NCBI RefSeq assembly: GCF_009617875.1
Contig: NZ_BLAV01000001.1
Coordinates: 1,364,001-1,428,000 of the forward strand
DNA: 64,000 nt
Reading direction: 5' to 3'
Origin: Prolixibacter sp. NT017
GTDB taxonomy: Bacteria > Bacteroidota > Bacteroidia > Bacteroidales > Prolixibacteraceae
Made by a program: the position numbers and the translations under genes. A model generated the notes under the pieces. The model was given only the letters and a program-made list of their open reading frames with translations. It was not told the origin of the DNA and made no database searches. Shown piece by piece: positions 55,942 through 64,000 of this stretch. Position 1 is the stretch's first letter. The number at the start of each line of letters is the position of its first letter.

Positions 55942-56814
55942 TCACTCATTCGGGCTTTTCCAGACTTCATCAAACCGGGCCGTGTTTTGTCTGGATACCG
56001 GTATTTCATCTTTTACGCCATGGAACTTTAGTCGGTAACCCGAAGCATTTCCCTGCTTCTGGAATACTTTATCCAGATGAACAATGAACGAGCGATGTGT
56101 ACGGAAGAAACGAGGTTGATTGGCCAACTGTTCTTCTATCTGGCCAATAGAATTACGGATGATCTTTTTCCGAATTTCCTTTTCATCCTGAAGATAGAAA
56201 ACTACATAATTACCATCTGCTTCGGCATACAAAAACTGACTGGGATAAAAAGCCAGTTTTTCTTTTTTCAATTTCGATTCAATTTCAATTTGCTCCTCCG
56301 TTGTTTCAGGCTTGGATGTTTCGGTGGGGGAGCCATACAGGGATGATTTTCTTCCGGGAAGCTGGTTCAGGTGAATGATCGTGAAAAAGGAGAAGGGTAG
56401 AATGCCCACCAGAAAAGCACTTTTTACTGAATTCCAGAAGGTGGCCAAATTCCATCGGGGAGCAGCTGGCTCAATGACAAAGGCAAACAAATAGATGCTG
56501 ACACCCATGCCCAGCACAACTAGGAAAATGGCTACCAACTCTTTGAAGAGTGTCCACTCTTCGATACCTGAAAAATACCGAAAAACCTTTAGTAGCCATA
56601 TGCACAGTGTGGCTCCCAGGGCTGCCACCACGCTGTAAATGGCCATGGTCTCCCCATAGGTCAAATTTCCTGTGCCGTGGGAGCGAAGTGGCTGATAAAT
56701 GAGTGCAAAAAGGAACGTAAATAAAACGAGTATCAGAAATCCTCTGAGAGGATATTTCAGAATATAATTTTGCGGAAATCTTCGGTTTAGCCAGATGTAA
56801 ATACGACTCTCCAT
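55942..56814 (-). CDS. Membrane-bound LytTR-family regulator 2 (tandem paralogue)
   Basis: A 290-residue protein with the same architecture as its neighbour: four helices, then a LytTR domain (FLYAEADGNYVVFYLQDEKE, FFRTHRSFIVHLDKV, EIPVSRQN). Identity to the neighbour is very high in the DNA-binding domain and lower in the membrane part, suggesting similar targets but different signals. The ATG at 56814 aligns with the paralogue's N-terminus; an upstream TTG is not needed. A 69-nt gap separates the two genes. Confidence 0.9.
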   Translation of the reverse strand: MESRIYIWLNRRFPQNYILKYPLRGFLILVLFTFLFALIYQPLRSHGTGNLTYGETMAIYSVVAALGATLCIWLLKVFRYFSGIEEWTLFKELVAIFLVVLGMGVSIYLFAFVIEPAAPRWNLATFWNSVKSAFLVGILPFSFFTIIHLNQLPGRKSSLYGSPTETSKPETTEEQIEIESKLKKEKLAFYPSQFLYAEADGNYVVFYLQDEKEIRKKIIRNSIGQIEEQLANQPRFFRTHRSFIVHLDKVFQKQGNASGYRLKFHGVKDEIPVSRQNTARFDEVWKSPNE

Positions 56815-57050
56815 GGTCTGTTTTTTCAGTAATACCAAAGGTATTCATTTTTATGTTTTGCTAAAACGAATGTTTTTGGTGTCCTGCTTTTATTGTCATA
56901 CCCTGAAACACCGAATTAGCTGTAAATAAGTGATAAATTGAACCTGTCGTGGTGATATTGCTTACATTAATTCAGCTTTTTGTAGACTCTATTTTCAATT
57001 TGTATTGAACTGTTCATTATTTCGGATGTTTAGTTCGGTAGTAAATTGTG

Positions 57051-59828
57051 ATGACTATGAAAACTGTATTCACCGAAGTGAGGAACGCGCTGGGAAGGCC
57101 TTATGAAGATTTGGATTTTTTGCTGATTTGCTTTCGCGAAGTGCTCGAAGAGAGCGGCAAACAGGATATTGTTCCTTACATTCCCTGGATTAGTTCCGAT
57201 GAACAACCTCCCGAAGAAGTACTTCTGAGTAACGATTACATTCACATGCTTTCAATGAGCTTTCAACTGGTTAACCTGGTTGAAGTGAATGGAGCTGTTC
57301 AAAGCCGGCGAGCCAGGGAAGATCGGGATATGAGTTCGGTTAACGGATTATGGTCAGCGAATTTCAAATTGCTGAAGGAAAAAGGAGTCACGGAAGACCA
57401 AATTCTGGAAGTATTGCCCAATGTGCTGGTCGAGCCTGTATTGACAGCACATCCTACTGAGGCAAAACGGACCGTAGTGTTACAGGAATACCGCCGGTTG
57501 TACCTGTTGTTGGTTCGTCGTGAAAACAAGATGTACACCCACATCGAACGGGAGGATATCCGCGATGAGATCAAACAAATTCTGCACCGGTTGTGGAACA
57601 TCGATGAGATTTATATCGAAAAGCCCCGGTTGGAGTCGGAGCTCGATAATATTCTGCACTACTTCACGAATGTTTTCCCAGACGTCGTGGTATTTCTGGA
57701 TAAGCGGTTGCGGCAGGCCTGGCGAGAATCCGGATTTGATGTAGCTAAGCTGAATGATACTGATTTGTTTCCGGGATTGTCGTTTGGAAACTGGGTAGGA
57801 GGTGACCGTGACGGCCATCCGCTGGTAACGCCCGAAATTACCCGGATGACGCTGAATAAACTGCGTATTCATGCCTTTGTGATTGTCAAGAAAGAGCTGC
57901 TCACACTGGCCCAAAAGCTGAGTATTTATATCAGTTTGCACGGAGCCGGCGAAGTGTTTGCCACACGGTTAGGGCAGTTGGTTTCAGATTTGGGGGCGTC
58001 AGGAGAAAAGGTGCTGAAGGAAAACCAAAACGAGATATTCAAAGCATACGTCATGTTGTTGCTGCACAAGTTGCCTATCGATGTTACACAGGAATACAAC
58101 ATGGCACTGGAAGATGCTGAAAACCGGTATCGCTCCTCCGAACAACTGGTCGTTGATTTAGACATTCTCTCACAGGAACTGGAAAGTTTCGGCATTCCCG
58201 AAATTGCACACGTCGATGTAGGACGATGCAAGCGACTGCTCAATGTATTCGGTTTTCATCTGGCGCAGCTCGATATTCGTCAGAATAGTCAGTACCATGA
58301 AAAAGCGCTGGAACAGTTAGTTGCTGCGTCTTTGGGCGTGGATGTCGGGTCAGAATCACTTGCTGAACAAAAAGACAAACGTCAGTTTTTGGATGCAGAA
58401 TTGAAGATGAATCGCCCGTTTTTGCTGGAACATTCTGGAACCGGCAACGAGGCACGCAATGTCGTCGAGACACTACAGGTCGTGAAGAATCACATCGGTC
58501 GCTATAGCTCACGCTCCATTGGTAAGCTCATCATCAGTATGACCCGAAATGCCGAAGATTTGCTCACGGTTTACCTCTTCATGCGCGAAGCTGGACTCAC
58601 GATTGAATACAACAATGCGCTGGCAGCCAAACTGCCGGTGGTACCGCTTTTCGAAACCATCGGTGACCTGAAGGCCAGCCCGCAGATTCTGGACGACTAT
58701 CTGAGCCATCCGGTGGTGAAGAACAGTCTGGAGCTGCAGCGCGAACGTACTAAAGCCAATGCCCTCTATCAGGACGTGATGGTCGGGTACAGCGACAGTA
58801 ACAAAGATGGTGGTATTTTGGCCAGCTCGTGGTTTTTGAATGAAGCCCAGCGCCATCTCACAGAAGTGGGAAAGAAGCATGGAGTGATCGTCCGGTTTTT
58901 CCACGGTAAGGGAGGAAGTATCAGTCGTGGTTCAGGGCCGTTGCACTGGTTCATCAAAACCTTGCCATACGGTTCCATTAACGGACAATTCCGGGTAACC
59001 GAACAGGGCGAGACCATCGAGCGGAAATATGCCAACCTGGTTAACGCGGCTTACAACCTCGAGTTGATGCTGGCGAGTGTCACTGCACAGACAGCGTTGC
59101 ACAAGTTTCTTCCTTCCGGGAATGGAGATGTGGCCGGTTTGTTCCGCAAGTTGGGAGAGCGCGGACAGTATTATTACCATGAGTTGATTTCGGATCCTGA
59201 TTTCATTCAATTCTTCTCGCAGGCTACTCCCATTGATGTGATTGAATCGAGTAAGATTGGCTCGCGACCGGCCCGTCGTACGGGTAAGCGTTCCATCGAG
59301 GATTTGCGGGCCATCCCGTGGGTATTCAGCTGGGCGCAGTCGCGATTCAATATTACCAGCTGGTTTGGGGTGGGCTCTACGCTGAAAGAGATGCAGACCA
59401 ACGATAAGGAGGAGTATGCGAAACTGTGTGAGTTAGTAAAATACGATCCCTTCGTGCGGTATGTAATGACCAATCTCGACTCGAGTCTGGCCTCGACCGA
59501 TGAACGTATCATGGCGAAATATGCTGCCCTGGTAGAAGATGCCGATGTCCGGGAACGGATGATGACTAAGATGGTAACCGAGTTCGAGTTGACCCAAAAT
59601 ATGCTTTCTGATCTGTTGAAAATCCCCATTCATGAACGCCGGAAGAATCACTATTATTCCACCATGCTTCGTGCAGAAGCCCTGGCACACCTACATGATG
59701 CGCAGATTGAGCTGCTCAGCAAATGGCGGGCTGCTAAAAAGGACAACCTTCCGGATGAAGACCAGTACCTCTTCGCGCTCCTTCAGTGTGTGAATGCCAT
59801 TGCCAATGCATTGGGAACGACGGGATAA
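57051..59828 (+). CDS. ppc: Phosphoenolpyruvate carboxylase
   Basis: Adds bicarbonate to phosphoenolpyruvate to make oxaloacetate, refilling the TCA cycle. The 925-residue enzyme has the catalytic His near residue 134 in LTAHPTEAKR, the VMVGYSDSNKDGG motif near 579 and the mobile-loop FFHGKGGSISRG near 620. The C-terminus is IANALGTTG rather than the usual QNTG, a modest variation. Three start codons crowd here (GTG 57048, ATG 57051, ATG 57057); ATG 57051 is taken. A hairpin follows the stop. Confidence 0.95.
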   Translation: MTMKTVFTEVRNALGRPYEDLDFLLICFREVLEESGKQDIVPYIPWISSDEQPPEEVLLSNDYIHMLSMSFQLVNLVEVNGAVQSRRAREDRDMSSVNGLWSANFKLLKEKGVTEDQILEVLPNVLVEPVLTAHPTEAKRTVVLQEYRRLYLLLVRRENKMYTHIEREDIRDEIKQILHRLWNIDEIYIEKPRLESELDNILHYFTNVFPDVVVFLDKRLRQAWRESGFDVAKLNDTDLFPGLSFGNWVGGDRDGHPLVTPEITRMTLNKLRIHAFVIVKKELLTLAQKLSIYISLHGAGEVFATRLGQLVSDLGASGEKVLKENQNEIFKAYVMLLLHKLPIDVTQEYNMALEDAENRYRSSEQLVVDLDILSQELESFGIPEIAHVDVGRCKRLLNVFGFHLAQLDIRQNSQYHEKALEQLVAASLGVDVGSESLAEQKDKRQFLDAELKMNRPFLLEHSGTGNEARNVVETLQVVKNHIGRYSSRSIGKLIISMTRNAEDLLTVYLFMREAGLTIEYNNALAAKLPVVPLFETIGDLKASPQILDDYLSHPVVKNSLELQRERTKANALYQDVMVGYSDSNKDGGILASSWFLNEAQRHLTEVGKKHGVIVRFFHGKGGSISRGSGPLHWFIKTLPYGSINGQFRVTEQGETIERKYANLVNAAYNLELMLASVTAQTALHKFLPSGNGDVAGLFRKLGERGQYYYHELISDPDFIQFFSQATPIDVIESSKIGSRPARRTGKRSIEDLRAIPWVFSWAQSRFNITSWFGVGSTLKEMQTNDKEEYAKLCELVKYDPFVRYVMTNLDSSLASTDERIMAKYAALVEDADVRERMMTKMVTEFELTQNMLSDLLKIPIHERRKNHYYSTMLRAEALAHLHDAQIELLSKWRAAKKDNLPDEDQYLFALLQCVNAIANALGTTG

Positions 59829-59864
59829 TGACTCTGAAATAGTGACGTTTTTAAGAGATTAAAA

Positions 59865-59897
59865 GAGGCTGTCCAATTTTACTTTTGGGACAGCCTC
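59865..59897. terminator. Hairpin GAGGCTGTCC/GGACAGCCTC after ppc
   Basis: A perfect 10-bp stem with a 13-nt loop. T residues follow it only on the minus strand. The sequence resembles terminal repeats seen in some Bacteroidota insertion sequences, so it may be a mobile-element relic rather than a dedicated terminator. Confidence 0.5.
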
Positions 59898-60013
59898 GTA
59901 ATGCTTGGACGGAGCTAGAACGAAGGAACGACGAAGCTACAGCGAAGGAACAAAATGCAATATTGTAATGTCTTAAATTACGAATGGTGGCTACTTCTTT
60001 TGTGCATCTGTCA

Positions 60014-60049
60014 TAAAAAACGGATGAAAAGCCGAAGCTTTCCATCCGT
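60014..60049 (-). terminator. Intrinsic terminator of the nitroreductase-DoxX unit (minus strand)
   Basis: On the minus strand ACGGATG (60049-60043) pairs with CATCCGT (60026-60020), with an inner AAAGC/GCTTT pairing and GNRA-like loop, followed by TTTTTT (60019-60014). Confidence 0.85.
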
Positions 60050-60107
60050 AACATGAATAATCCTCAGGTACTAACCTGTAAGGTTGAACGTATGTTGCGA
60101 AAAGATA

Positions 60108-60485
60108 CTAGCTCAATGCAGTTTTTAACTGCGTTTTCCGGTAGAACAAATAGGAAACCGCCAGAATAGCCAACGCAATAACCGGCATAATGGCTACCGA
60201 GCTCGGGTCACCACTGGATGTGTGAGCGACAAAAGCCGACACGAACGTGATGGTAAATCCGGCGTAGGCAAATTGCTTGAACAATGCGGGAATCATCGGG
60301 ACAAGTAGTACGAGTGAACCGAGAATCTTGGCAATTGCTAATTCCACACGGAAATAACCAGGAAAACCGAGGTGCACAAACGCGGCTTTCATATCTGGGT
60401 TGGTCAAATAACTGTATGCACTAAAGAGCATGAACAGACTCAAAAAAGCCGTCGAAATCCAGTAAATAATCTTGTTTGTTTTCAT
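60108..60485 (-). CDS. DoxX-like membrane protein
   Basis: A 125-residue inner-membrane protein with four helices and the DoxX-like pattern (FLSLFMLFSAYSYLTNPDMKAAFVHLGFPGYF, ELAIAKILGSLVLLVP). Family members are linked to redox and thiol stress, but the chemistry is unknown. It lies 65 nt downstream of the nitroreductase gene on the same strand, so they are probably co-transcribed under the HxlR regulator. A terminator follows. Confidence 0.85.
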   Translation of the reverse strand: MKTNKIIYWISTAFLSLFMLFSAYSYLTNPDMKAAFVHLGFPGYFRVELAIAKILGSLVLLVPMIPALFKQFAYAGFTITFVSAFVAHTSSGDPSSVAIMPVIALAILAVSYLFYRKTQLKTALS

Positions 60486-60550
60486 ATCTATACAAAGGAT
60501 TAAGATGAATAATTCTGTTTGGCAAATAATCCGACCATCCCGAAGTTTTT

Positions 60551-61183
60551 CTAATTCAGCTCGATAAATAGCTGGTCTTTCGGCGTACGTACCTTTTTCA
60601 TATTCACCAGCCAGTCGTTGTTTTCGTCGCGGTAACCCAGCGGCAGAATTGTTACACTGCGCAATCCTTTTTCTTTCAGGTTGAGCAACTCATCCATGGC
60701 AGCAGCGTCGAAACCTTCCATCGGAGTGGCATCTACTTTTTGTTCAGCGGCAGCAGCAATGGCCAATCCAAAGGCGATATATGCCTGCTTGGCAGCGTGG
60801 TGGAAGTGCCACTCTTCCGGCATTTGTGAGTACATGCCCCACAGCCGTTCCCGGTAGGCATCCATCGCTGTCTCGGGCAAACCACGTTCTTTAATCGTAC
60901 GGCTGAATACCTCTTTGATTTTCTCTTCGGTATAATTTTCCCAGGCGGCAAAAACCAAAACATGTGATGCATCGGTAAGTTGACTTTGGTCCCAGGCAAT
61001 CGGTTTCATCTTCTCTTTCAGTTCTTTATTGCTAATCACCAAAACCGAGTAGGGTTGCAGCCCTGAGGAAGACGGCGCCAACTGGGCGGCTTCCAGGATA
61101 TATTGTAGTTTTTCTTCAGGAACGGCTTTGCCATTCATTTTCTTGGTGGCATAACGCCATTTCAGGTTATCATTTAAATTCAT
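60551..61183 (-). CDS. Nitroreductase-family NAD(P)H-dependent oxidoreductase
   Basis: A 210-residue FMN flavoprotein of the NfsB/oxygen-insensitive nitroreductase group. The FMN-binding RYATKKMNGK and SSSGLQPYSVLVI segments and the C-terminal ILPLGYRDENNDWLVNMKKVR are present. Likely substrates are quinones or nitro compounds; the physiological one is unknown. The ATG at 61183 (MNLNDNLKWRYATKK) fits homologues better than an upstream extension. It is divergent from the HxlR gene across a 36-bp symmetrical operator. Confidence 0.9.
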   Translation of the reverse strand: MNLNDNLKWRYATKKMNGKAVPEEKLQYILEAAQLAPSSSGLQPYSVLVISNKELKEKMKPIAWDQSQLTDASHVLVFAAWENYTEEKIKEVFSRTIKERGLPETAMDAYRERLWGMYSQMPEEWHFHHAAKQAYIAFGLAIAAAAEQKVDATPMEGFDAAAMDELLNLKEKGLRSVTILPLGYRDENNDWLVNMKKVRTPKDQLFIELN

Positions 61184-61251
61184 GGTAATTTTTTTTAGAC
61201 CAATTAAAAACAAAGGCAAAAATACACTATGTTTGCTATCGAAAAGTAACT

Positions 61252-61287
61252 ACTATACTAAAGTATACCGGTATACCGAAGTATAGT
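61252..61287. promoter_or_regulatory. Probable HxlR operator, 36-bp nested dyad
   Basis: A perfect 14-bp palindrome GTATACCGGTATAC (61263-61276) lies at the exact centre of an outer ACTATAC (61252-61258) / GTATAGT (61281-61287) pair. It sits between the divergent nitroreductase and HxlR genes, 19 nt before the HxlR ATG, as expected for an autoregulated, redox- or electrophile-responsive HxlR-type repressor. Confidence 0.75.
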
Positions 61288-61306
61288 GTCAATAAATTCA
61301 GTGGTT

Positions 61307-61684
61307 ATGGCATGTGATGCATCAGTATTAGCCGAGGTGAAATTGTGTTCCGGCAACTATGTGATGGCAGTGAACGACACGATGAATGTCATCAGTGGCA
61401 AATGGAAACTGCCGATTATCGGTTCATTGCTTTATGGAAAAAAACGATTCAAAGAGTTGGAGCGGGATATCGCAAAAATAACACCCCGCATGCTTTCGAA
61501 AGAGTTAAAGGATCTGGAGATGAACAGCATTGTGAAACGAACAGTGCACAACACCATCCCGGTAACGGTGGAGTATGAATTGACTGAATCGGGCCGCCGC
61601 TTTAAAAATGTGTTGGATGTAATGGTGGAGTGGGGACTTGAACACCGCCAGGATGTGATGAGTGAAATTACAGGCGGGAAATGA
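61307..61684 (+). CDS. HxlR-family winged-helix transcriptional regulator
   Basis: A 125-residue DNA-binding protein with the HxlR pattern (GKWKLPIIGSLLYGKKRFKELERDIAKITPRMLSKELKDLEMNSIVKRTVHNTIPVTVEYELTESGRRF). Two cysteines near the N-terminus (MACDAS, KLCSGNY) could sense electrophiles or oxidants, as in known HxlR members. The ATG at 61307 is used, since the GTG at 61286 lies inside the operator. Divergent from the nitroreductase-DoxX unit, which it probably controls. Confidence 0.9.
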   Translation: MACDASVLAEVKLCSGNYVMAVNDTMNVISGKWKLPIIGSLLYGKKRFKELERDIAKITPRMLSKELKDLEMNSIVKRTVHNTIPVTVEYELTESGRRFKNVLDVMVEWGLEHRQDVMSEITGGK

Positions 61685-61697
61685 GTTTCAAACTGAA

Positions 61698-62204
61698 CTA
61701 ACATTTGATAGCATACTCTAGAAACTCCTGTCCATCCGAAGTAAACCCGATTTTGACCCTCTTCATGCCACATTTCTCGGAAACGAGAACCGAAGCTTGA
61801 TTGGCTGCATACATCCGGGCAATTAAGCGTTCTGTTTTCAGGGTACTAAAAGCATAATCGATTAAGCCCTGGCAAATCTCCGTCCCGTAACCTTGTTGCC
61901 AAAAAGCGAAGTCGATGATGTAGCCCAGCTCCAGTACCGATAAATTGTCGAAGGAATTAAACAGACCAGCCTCACCGATGATTTGGTTGGTATCTTTTAA
62001 TTCTACCGCGAATATGCCGTAGCCATTTTTTATGTGTTGGTTGAATTTTCGATACTTCCTGGAAAGCTGTTCTTTCGACCAGCGATAGTTGCCATCGGAA
62101 ACATATTGCATGTTTTCCTTCCGGTTGTAGATGCGAAGAAGGTCGTTGAAGTCACTTTCTTCTACATCGCGAATGTTTAATCGGGCCGTTTTGAATCGAA
62201 GCAT
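61698..62204 (-). CDS. GNAT-family N-acetyltransferase (RimJ/RimL-like)
   Basis: A 168-residue acetyl-CoA-dependent acyltransferase. The RLNIRDVEESDFNDLLRIY start, ELGYIIDFAFWQQGYGTEICQGLIDYAF (motif A with the acetyl-CoA loop Q-Q-G-Y-G) and RIYAANQASVLVSEKCGMKRV-type end are typical of the ribosomal-protein-acetyltransferase-like subgroup. The substrate is unknown. Convergent with the HxlR gene, 13 nt between stops. Confidence 0.88.
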   Translation of the reverse strand: MLRFKTARLNIRDVEESDFNDLLRIYNRKENMQYVSDGNYRWSKEQLSRKYRKFNQHIKNGYGIFAVELKDTNQIIGEAGLFNSFDNLSVLELGYIIDFAFWQQGYGTEICQGLIDYAFSTLKTERLIARMYAANQASVLVSEKCGMKRVKIGFTSDGQEFLEYAIKC

Positions 62205-62420
62205 CAGTTAACTTTTTGTCTGGAATAAAAGTATAAAGGATAAGTGAATATCGATCGTTTGTTTTGTATCTTATTGGTATCGGGTACGATAAATTGTATA
62301 TTTACTGTTCATCCCACATTCTTTTCCATTCTCTCAACCTTTTACCAGAGGACAGTCTGATTTTTTTTAAGCTGTTTATATCCACCCTATTAAATAACCA
62401 GATAAGAGGAGGAAGGAAAA

Positions 62421-63338
62421 ATGTATGCAACGTACAAACAAGTGAAATTAGCTGAGACCAATCAGTTGGTTGGCACCGGATGGTTGCCGCCGTTGCCCGA
62501 TCTGCGGGACTATACCGAAAAGAAACCGGAAATAGCTGCTATGGCTAAAAAGCTGAAACTGCCGAAAGGAAAAGAGTTGAAAGCGCTTCCTGCTAAAGTT
62601 GATTTGCGGGAATGGTGCTCTCCGGTGGAAAACCAGAAAAATCTGGGGGCATGCACGGCACATGCGGCAGCCGGAATTATTGAATATTTCGAGAAAAAAG
62701 CGAACAATAAATATATCGACGCATCGAGGCTGTTTATTTATAAAACTACGCGAAACCTGATGCAAGTAACGGGCGATACCGGAGCCTGGTTGCGAAACAC
62801 CATGGGGGCGCTGGTTCTTTGCGGTGTCCCGGACGAGAAATTCTGGCCTTATACGGATGCTAAACCGGAGTTCGATAAAGAGCCGGGTAGTTTTGTGTAT
62901 GCCATTGCCGATGATTACAAAGCGATGAAATATTTCTGCCACGATCCGCAGGGTGCTAATATTCAGGGGGATGATGTCTTGCTTGGTGTGAAGAAATACC
63001 TGGCGGCGGGAATCCCTTCGATGTTTGGCTTCTGGGGATTTGCCTCGTTTGATTCGTGTGATGTAGTTGGTGGAATTCCATATCCGTGTCCGGGAGAACA
63101 GGCAGAATGGGGACATGCCATTGTAGCGGTTGGTTACGACGACAGCAAGAAACTGAAGAATACAAAGTGCAATAAAACCACGACGGGTGCGCTACTCATC
63201 CGGAACTCGTGGGGAGCAACCTGGGGTGAGCAAGGCTACGGCTGGATGCCCTATGATTATGTGACGAATAAACTGGCCACCGATTTCTGGTCGTTACTGA
63301 ATATGGCCTGGGTGGAAACCGGTCAGTTTGGGATTTGA
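62421..63338 (+). CDS. Papain-like (C1A) cysteine peptidase without signal peptide
   Basis: A 305-residue protein with a complete papain-type site: Gln72 (oxyanion hole) and Cys78 in ENQKNLGACTAHAAAG, His232 in EWGHAIVAVGYDD, and Asn262 in RNSWGATWGEQGYGW. The N-terminus has a WLPPLPDLRDYTEKK segment typical of bacterial C1 proteins of this group, and no hydrophobic signal sequence, so export is not evident. There is no large inhibitory prodomain (only ~60 residues precede the catalytic domain). A purine-rich stretch precedes the ATG (AGAGGAGGAAGG, 62404-62415), an unusually good ribosome-binding site for this phylum. Substrate unknown. Confidence 0.9.
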   Translation: MYATYKQVKLAETNQLVGTGWLPPLPDLRDYTEKKPEIAAMAKKLKLPKGKELKALPAKVDLREWCSPVENQKNLGACTAHAAAGIIEYFEKKANNKYIDASRLFIYKTTRNLMQVTGDTGAWLRNTMGALVLCGVPDEKFWPYTDAKPEFDKEPGSFVYAIADDYKAMKYFCHDPQGANIQGDDVLLGVKKYLAAGIPSMFGFWGFASFDSCDVVGGIPYPCPGEQAEWGHAIVAVGYDDSKKLKNTKCNKTTTGALLIRNSWGATWGEQGYGWMPYDYVTNKLATDFWSLLNMAWVETGQFGI

Positions 63339-63343
63339 ATGGA

Positions 63344-64000
63344 TTAACTGAGCATGTCCTTACTCCGGAACCATTGGACCGCTTCTTTTATTGCCTGCTT
63401 AACCGGACGAAAGGTCATGCCCAGTTGTTTGCTCGCTTTCTCGTTGTTGTAGTAATTGTGTAAGCAAAGGCTCCGCATATTGACGGACGAGAAACTGACC
63501 GGGTAGTTGACAAAACGAAGCAGATCGCCAAGATATCCTGCTGCGATTAACATGAATTTGGGAATCGGTATCAGAACTGGGTTGCGTTCGGTGAGTTCTG
63601 CCAGTTGACGAAAGAATTCCCGGTAGGAGAGGTTTTCATTGGCCAGGAGGTATGCTTCGCCGGCAATTCCATTTTCCAGTGCCCGTACGGTTCCTTCGGA
63701 CACGTCGGCTACATGTACGAAGTTTTTCCCTCCCGGCGGATAAAAAATGACCGGTTTGTGGTAGCCCATGAAAATGATTTGTCCGGAGCTGGGTTTTCCG
63801 TCGTAAGCGCCTAGCATAAATGTCGGGTTGACGACTACAACTTCCATTTGATCCCGGTAGGTCAAAACCCGCATTTGTGCTTCCTGTTTGCTTTTTGCGT
63901 AGAAAGAGGAAGTAAATGGGGCTTTCATGGGAGTCGTTTCGTTTCCGGGATTTTCCTTGCTTCCGTAACCAAACGCATTGGCTGAACTGACGTAAACGAA
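63344..64000 (-). CDS. NAD-dependent epimerase/dehydratase-like protein (N-terminus beyond window)
   Basis: The frame is open to the right edge (64000), so the N-terminal Rossmann part is missing. Visible are the VYVSSANAFG strand, the catalytic YxxxK motif in FYAKSKQEAQ, VVVVNPTFMLGA, the FVHVADVSEG motif and the C-terminal helix region. It is an extended short-chain dehydrogenase of the nucleoside-sugar epimerase / dihydroflavonol-reductase type; the substrate is undetermined. Convergent with the papain-like gene, with only 5 nt between the stops. Confidence 0.85.
   Translation of the reverse strand, partial: FVYVSSANAFGYGSKENPGNETTPMKAPFTSSFYAKSKQEAQMRVLTYRDQMEVVVVNPTFMLGAYDGKPSSGQIIFMGYHKPVIFYPPGGKNFVHVADVSEGTVRALENGIAGEAYLLANENLSYREFFRQLAELTERNPVLIPIPKFMLIAAGYLGDLLRFVNYPVSFSSVNMRSLCLHNYYNNEKASKQLGMTFRPVKQAIKEAVQWFRSKDMLS

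Noticed and set aside
61286..61306. GTG start for the HxlR regulator
   Set aside because: It lies inside the symmetrical operator, and homologues start near the ATG at 61307.

Overview
The window looks like chromosomal DNA of a member of the Bacteroidota, most likely of the Marinilabiliales/Prolixibacteraceae type (an inference from gene content, not a measured placement). Supporting signs are a Pur-alpha-like DUF3276 protein, a very long SecA with a C-terminal zinc tail, the nusB-DUF1573-yajC-ybbR-coaE cluster, a GH92 mannosidase, PF14905-type outer-membrane receptors, a DUF5916 protein, DUF6261, and several promoters with the Bacteroidota -7 box TAnnTTTG. No rRNA, tRNA or CRISPR array was recognised.

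Layout. 1-5.9 kb: end of pcm, acetyl-CoA synthetase, an AraC-methyltransferase (Ada-like) fusion, argS and a PQ-loop membrane protein. 6-12.2 kb: a four-PAS hybrid histidine kinase and an outer-membrane DUF5916 protein. 12.5-16.3 kb: ffh, folD, an M48 lipoprotein protease and a Pur-like protein. 16.4-20.5 kb (minus strand): nusB, a DUF1573 lipoprotein, yajC, ybbR, coaE and a TerB-DnaJ protein in one tight cluster. 20.6-24.5 kb: rhomboid protease, threonine aldolase, photolyase and glutathione peroxidase. 24.7-34.7 kb: dnaX (read in two frames across an A10 run), icd, ferritin, secA, lgt and a SulP transporter.

34.7-43 kb is accessory DNA: two repeat-filled spacers, an MFS transporter, small secreted or lipid-anchored proteins of unknown role, an AT-rich stretch of gene-cassette-like units bounded by 125-bp attC-like elements, and a DUF6261 gene preceded by a six-unit array with an exact 41-bp period. 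43-49.9 kb holds two lipoproteins, an aminotransferase, a four-gene DUF2089/Yip1/DUF5808/hydrolase operon, an amidotransferase, and small stress-type genes (NTF2-like, CsbD-like, cold shock). 50-56.8 kb is a GH92 mannosidase, an outer-membrane receptor and two tandem LytTR membrane regulators. 57-64 kb has PEP carboxylase, a nitroreductase/DoxX pair divergent from an HxlR regulator across a symmetrical operator, an acetyltransferase, a papain-like protease and the start-truncated end of an epimerase-like gene.

The most interesting items are: (1) dnaX, where the gamma form ends 16 nt after an A10 run and the tau C-terminus continues open in the -1 frame; (2) the cassette array at 38.6-40.9 kb, whose cassette starts and ends obey integron core-site complementarity although no integrase is in the window; (3) the 41-bp palindrome-bearing tandem array in front of the DUF6261 gene; (4) dispersed multi-hairpin elements present in two copies each within the window.
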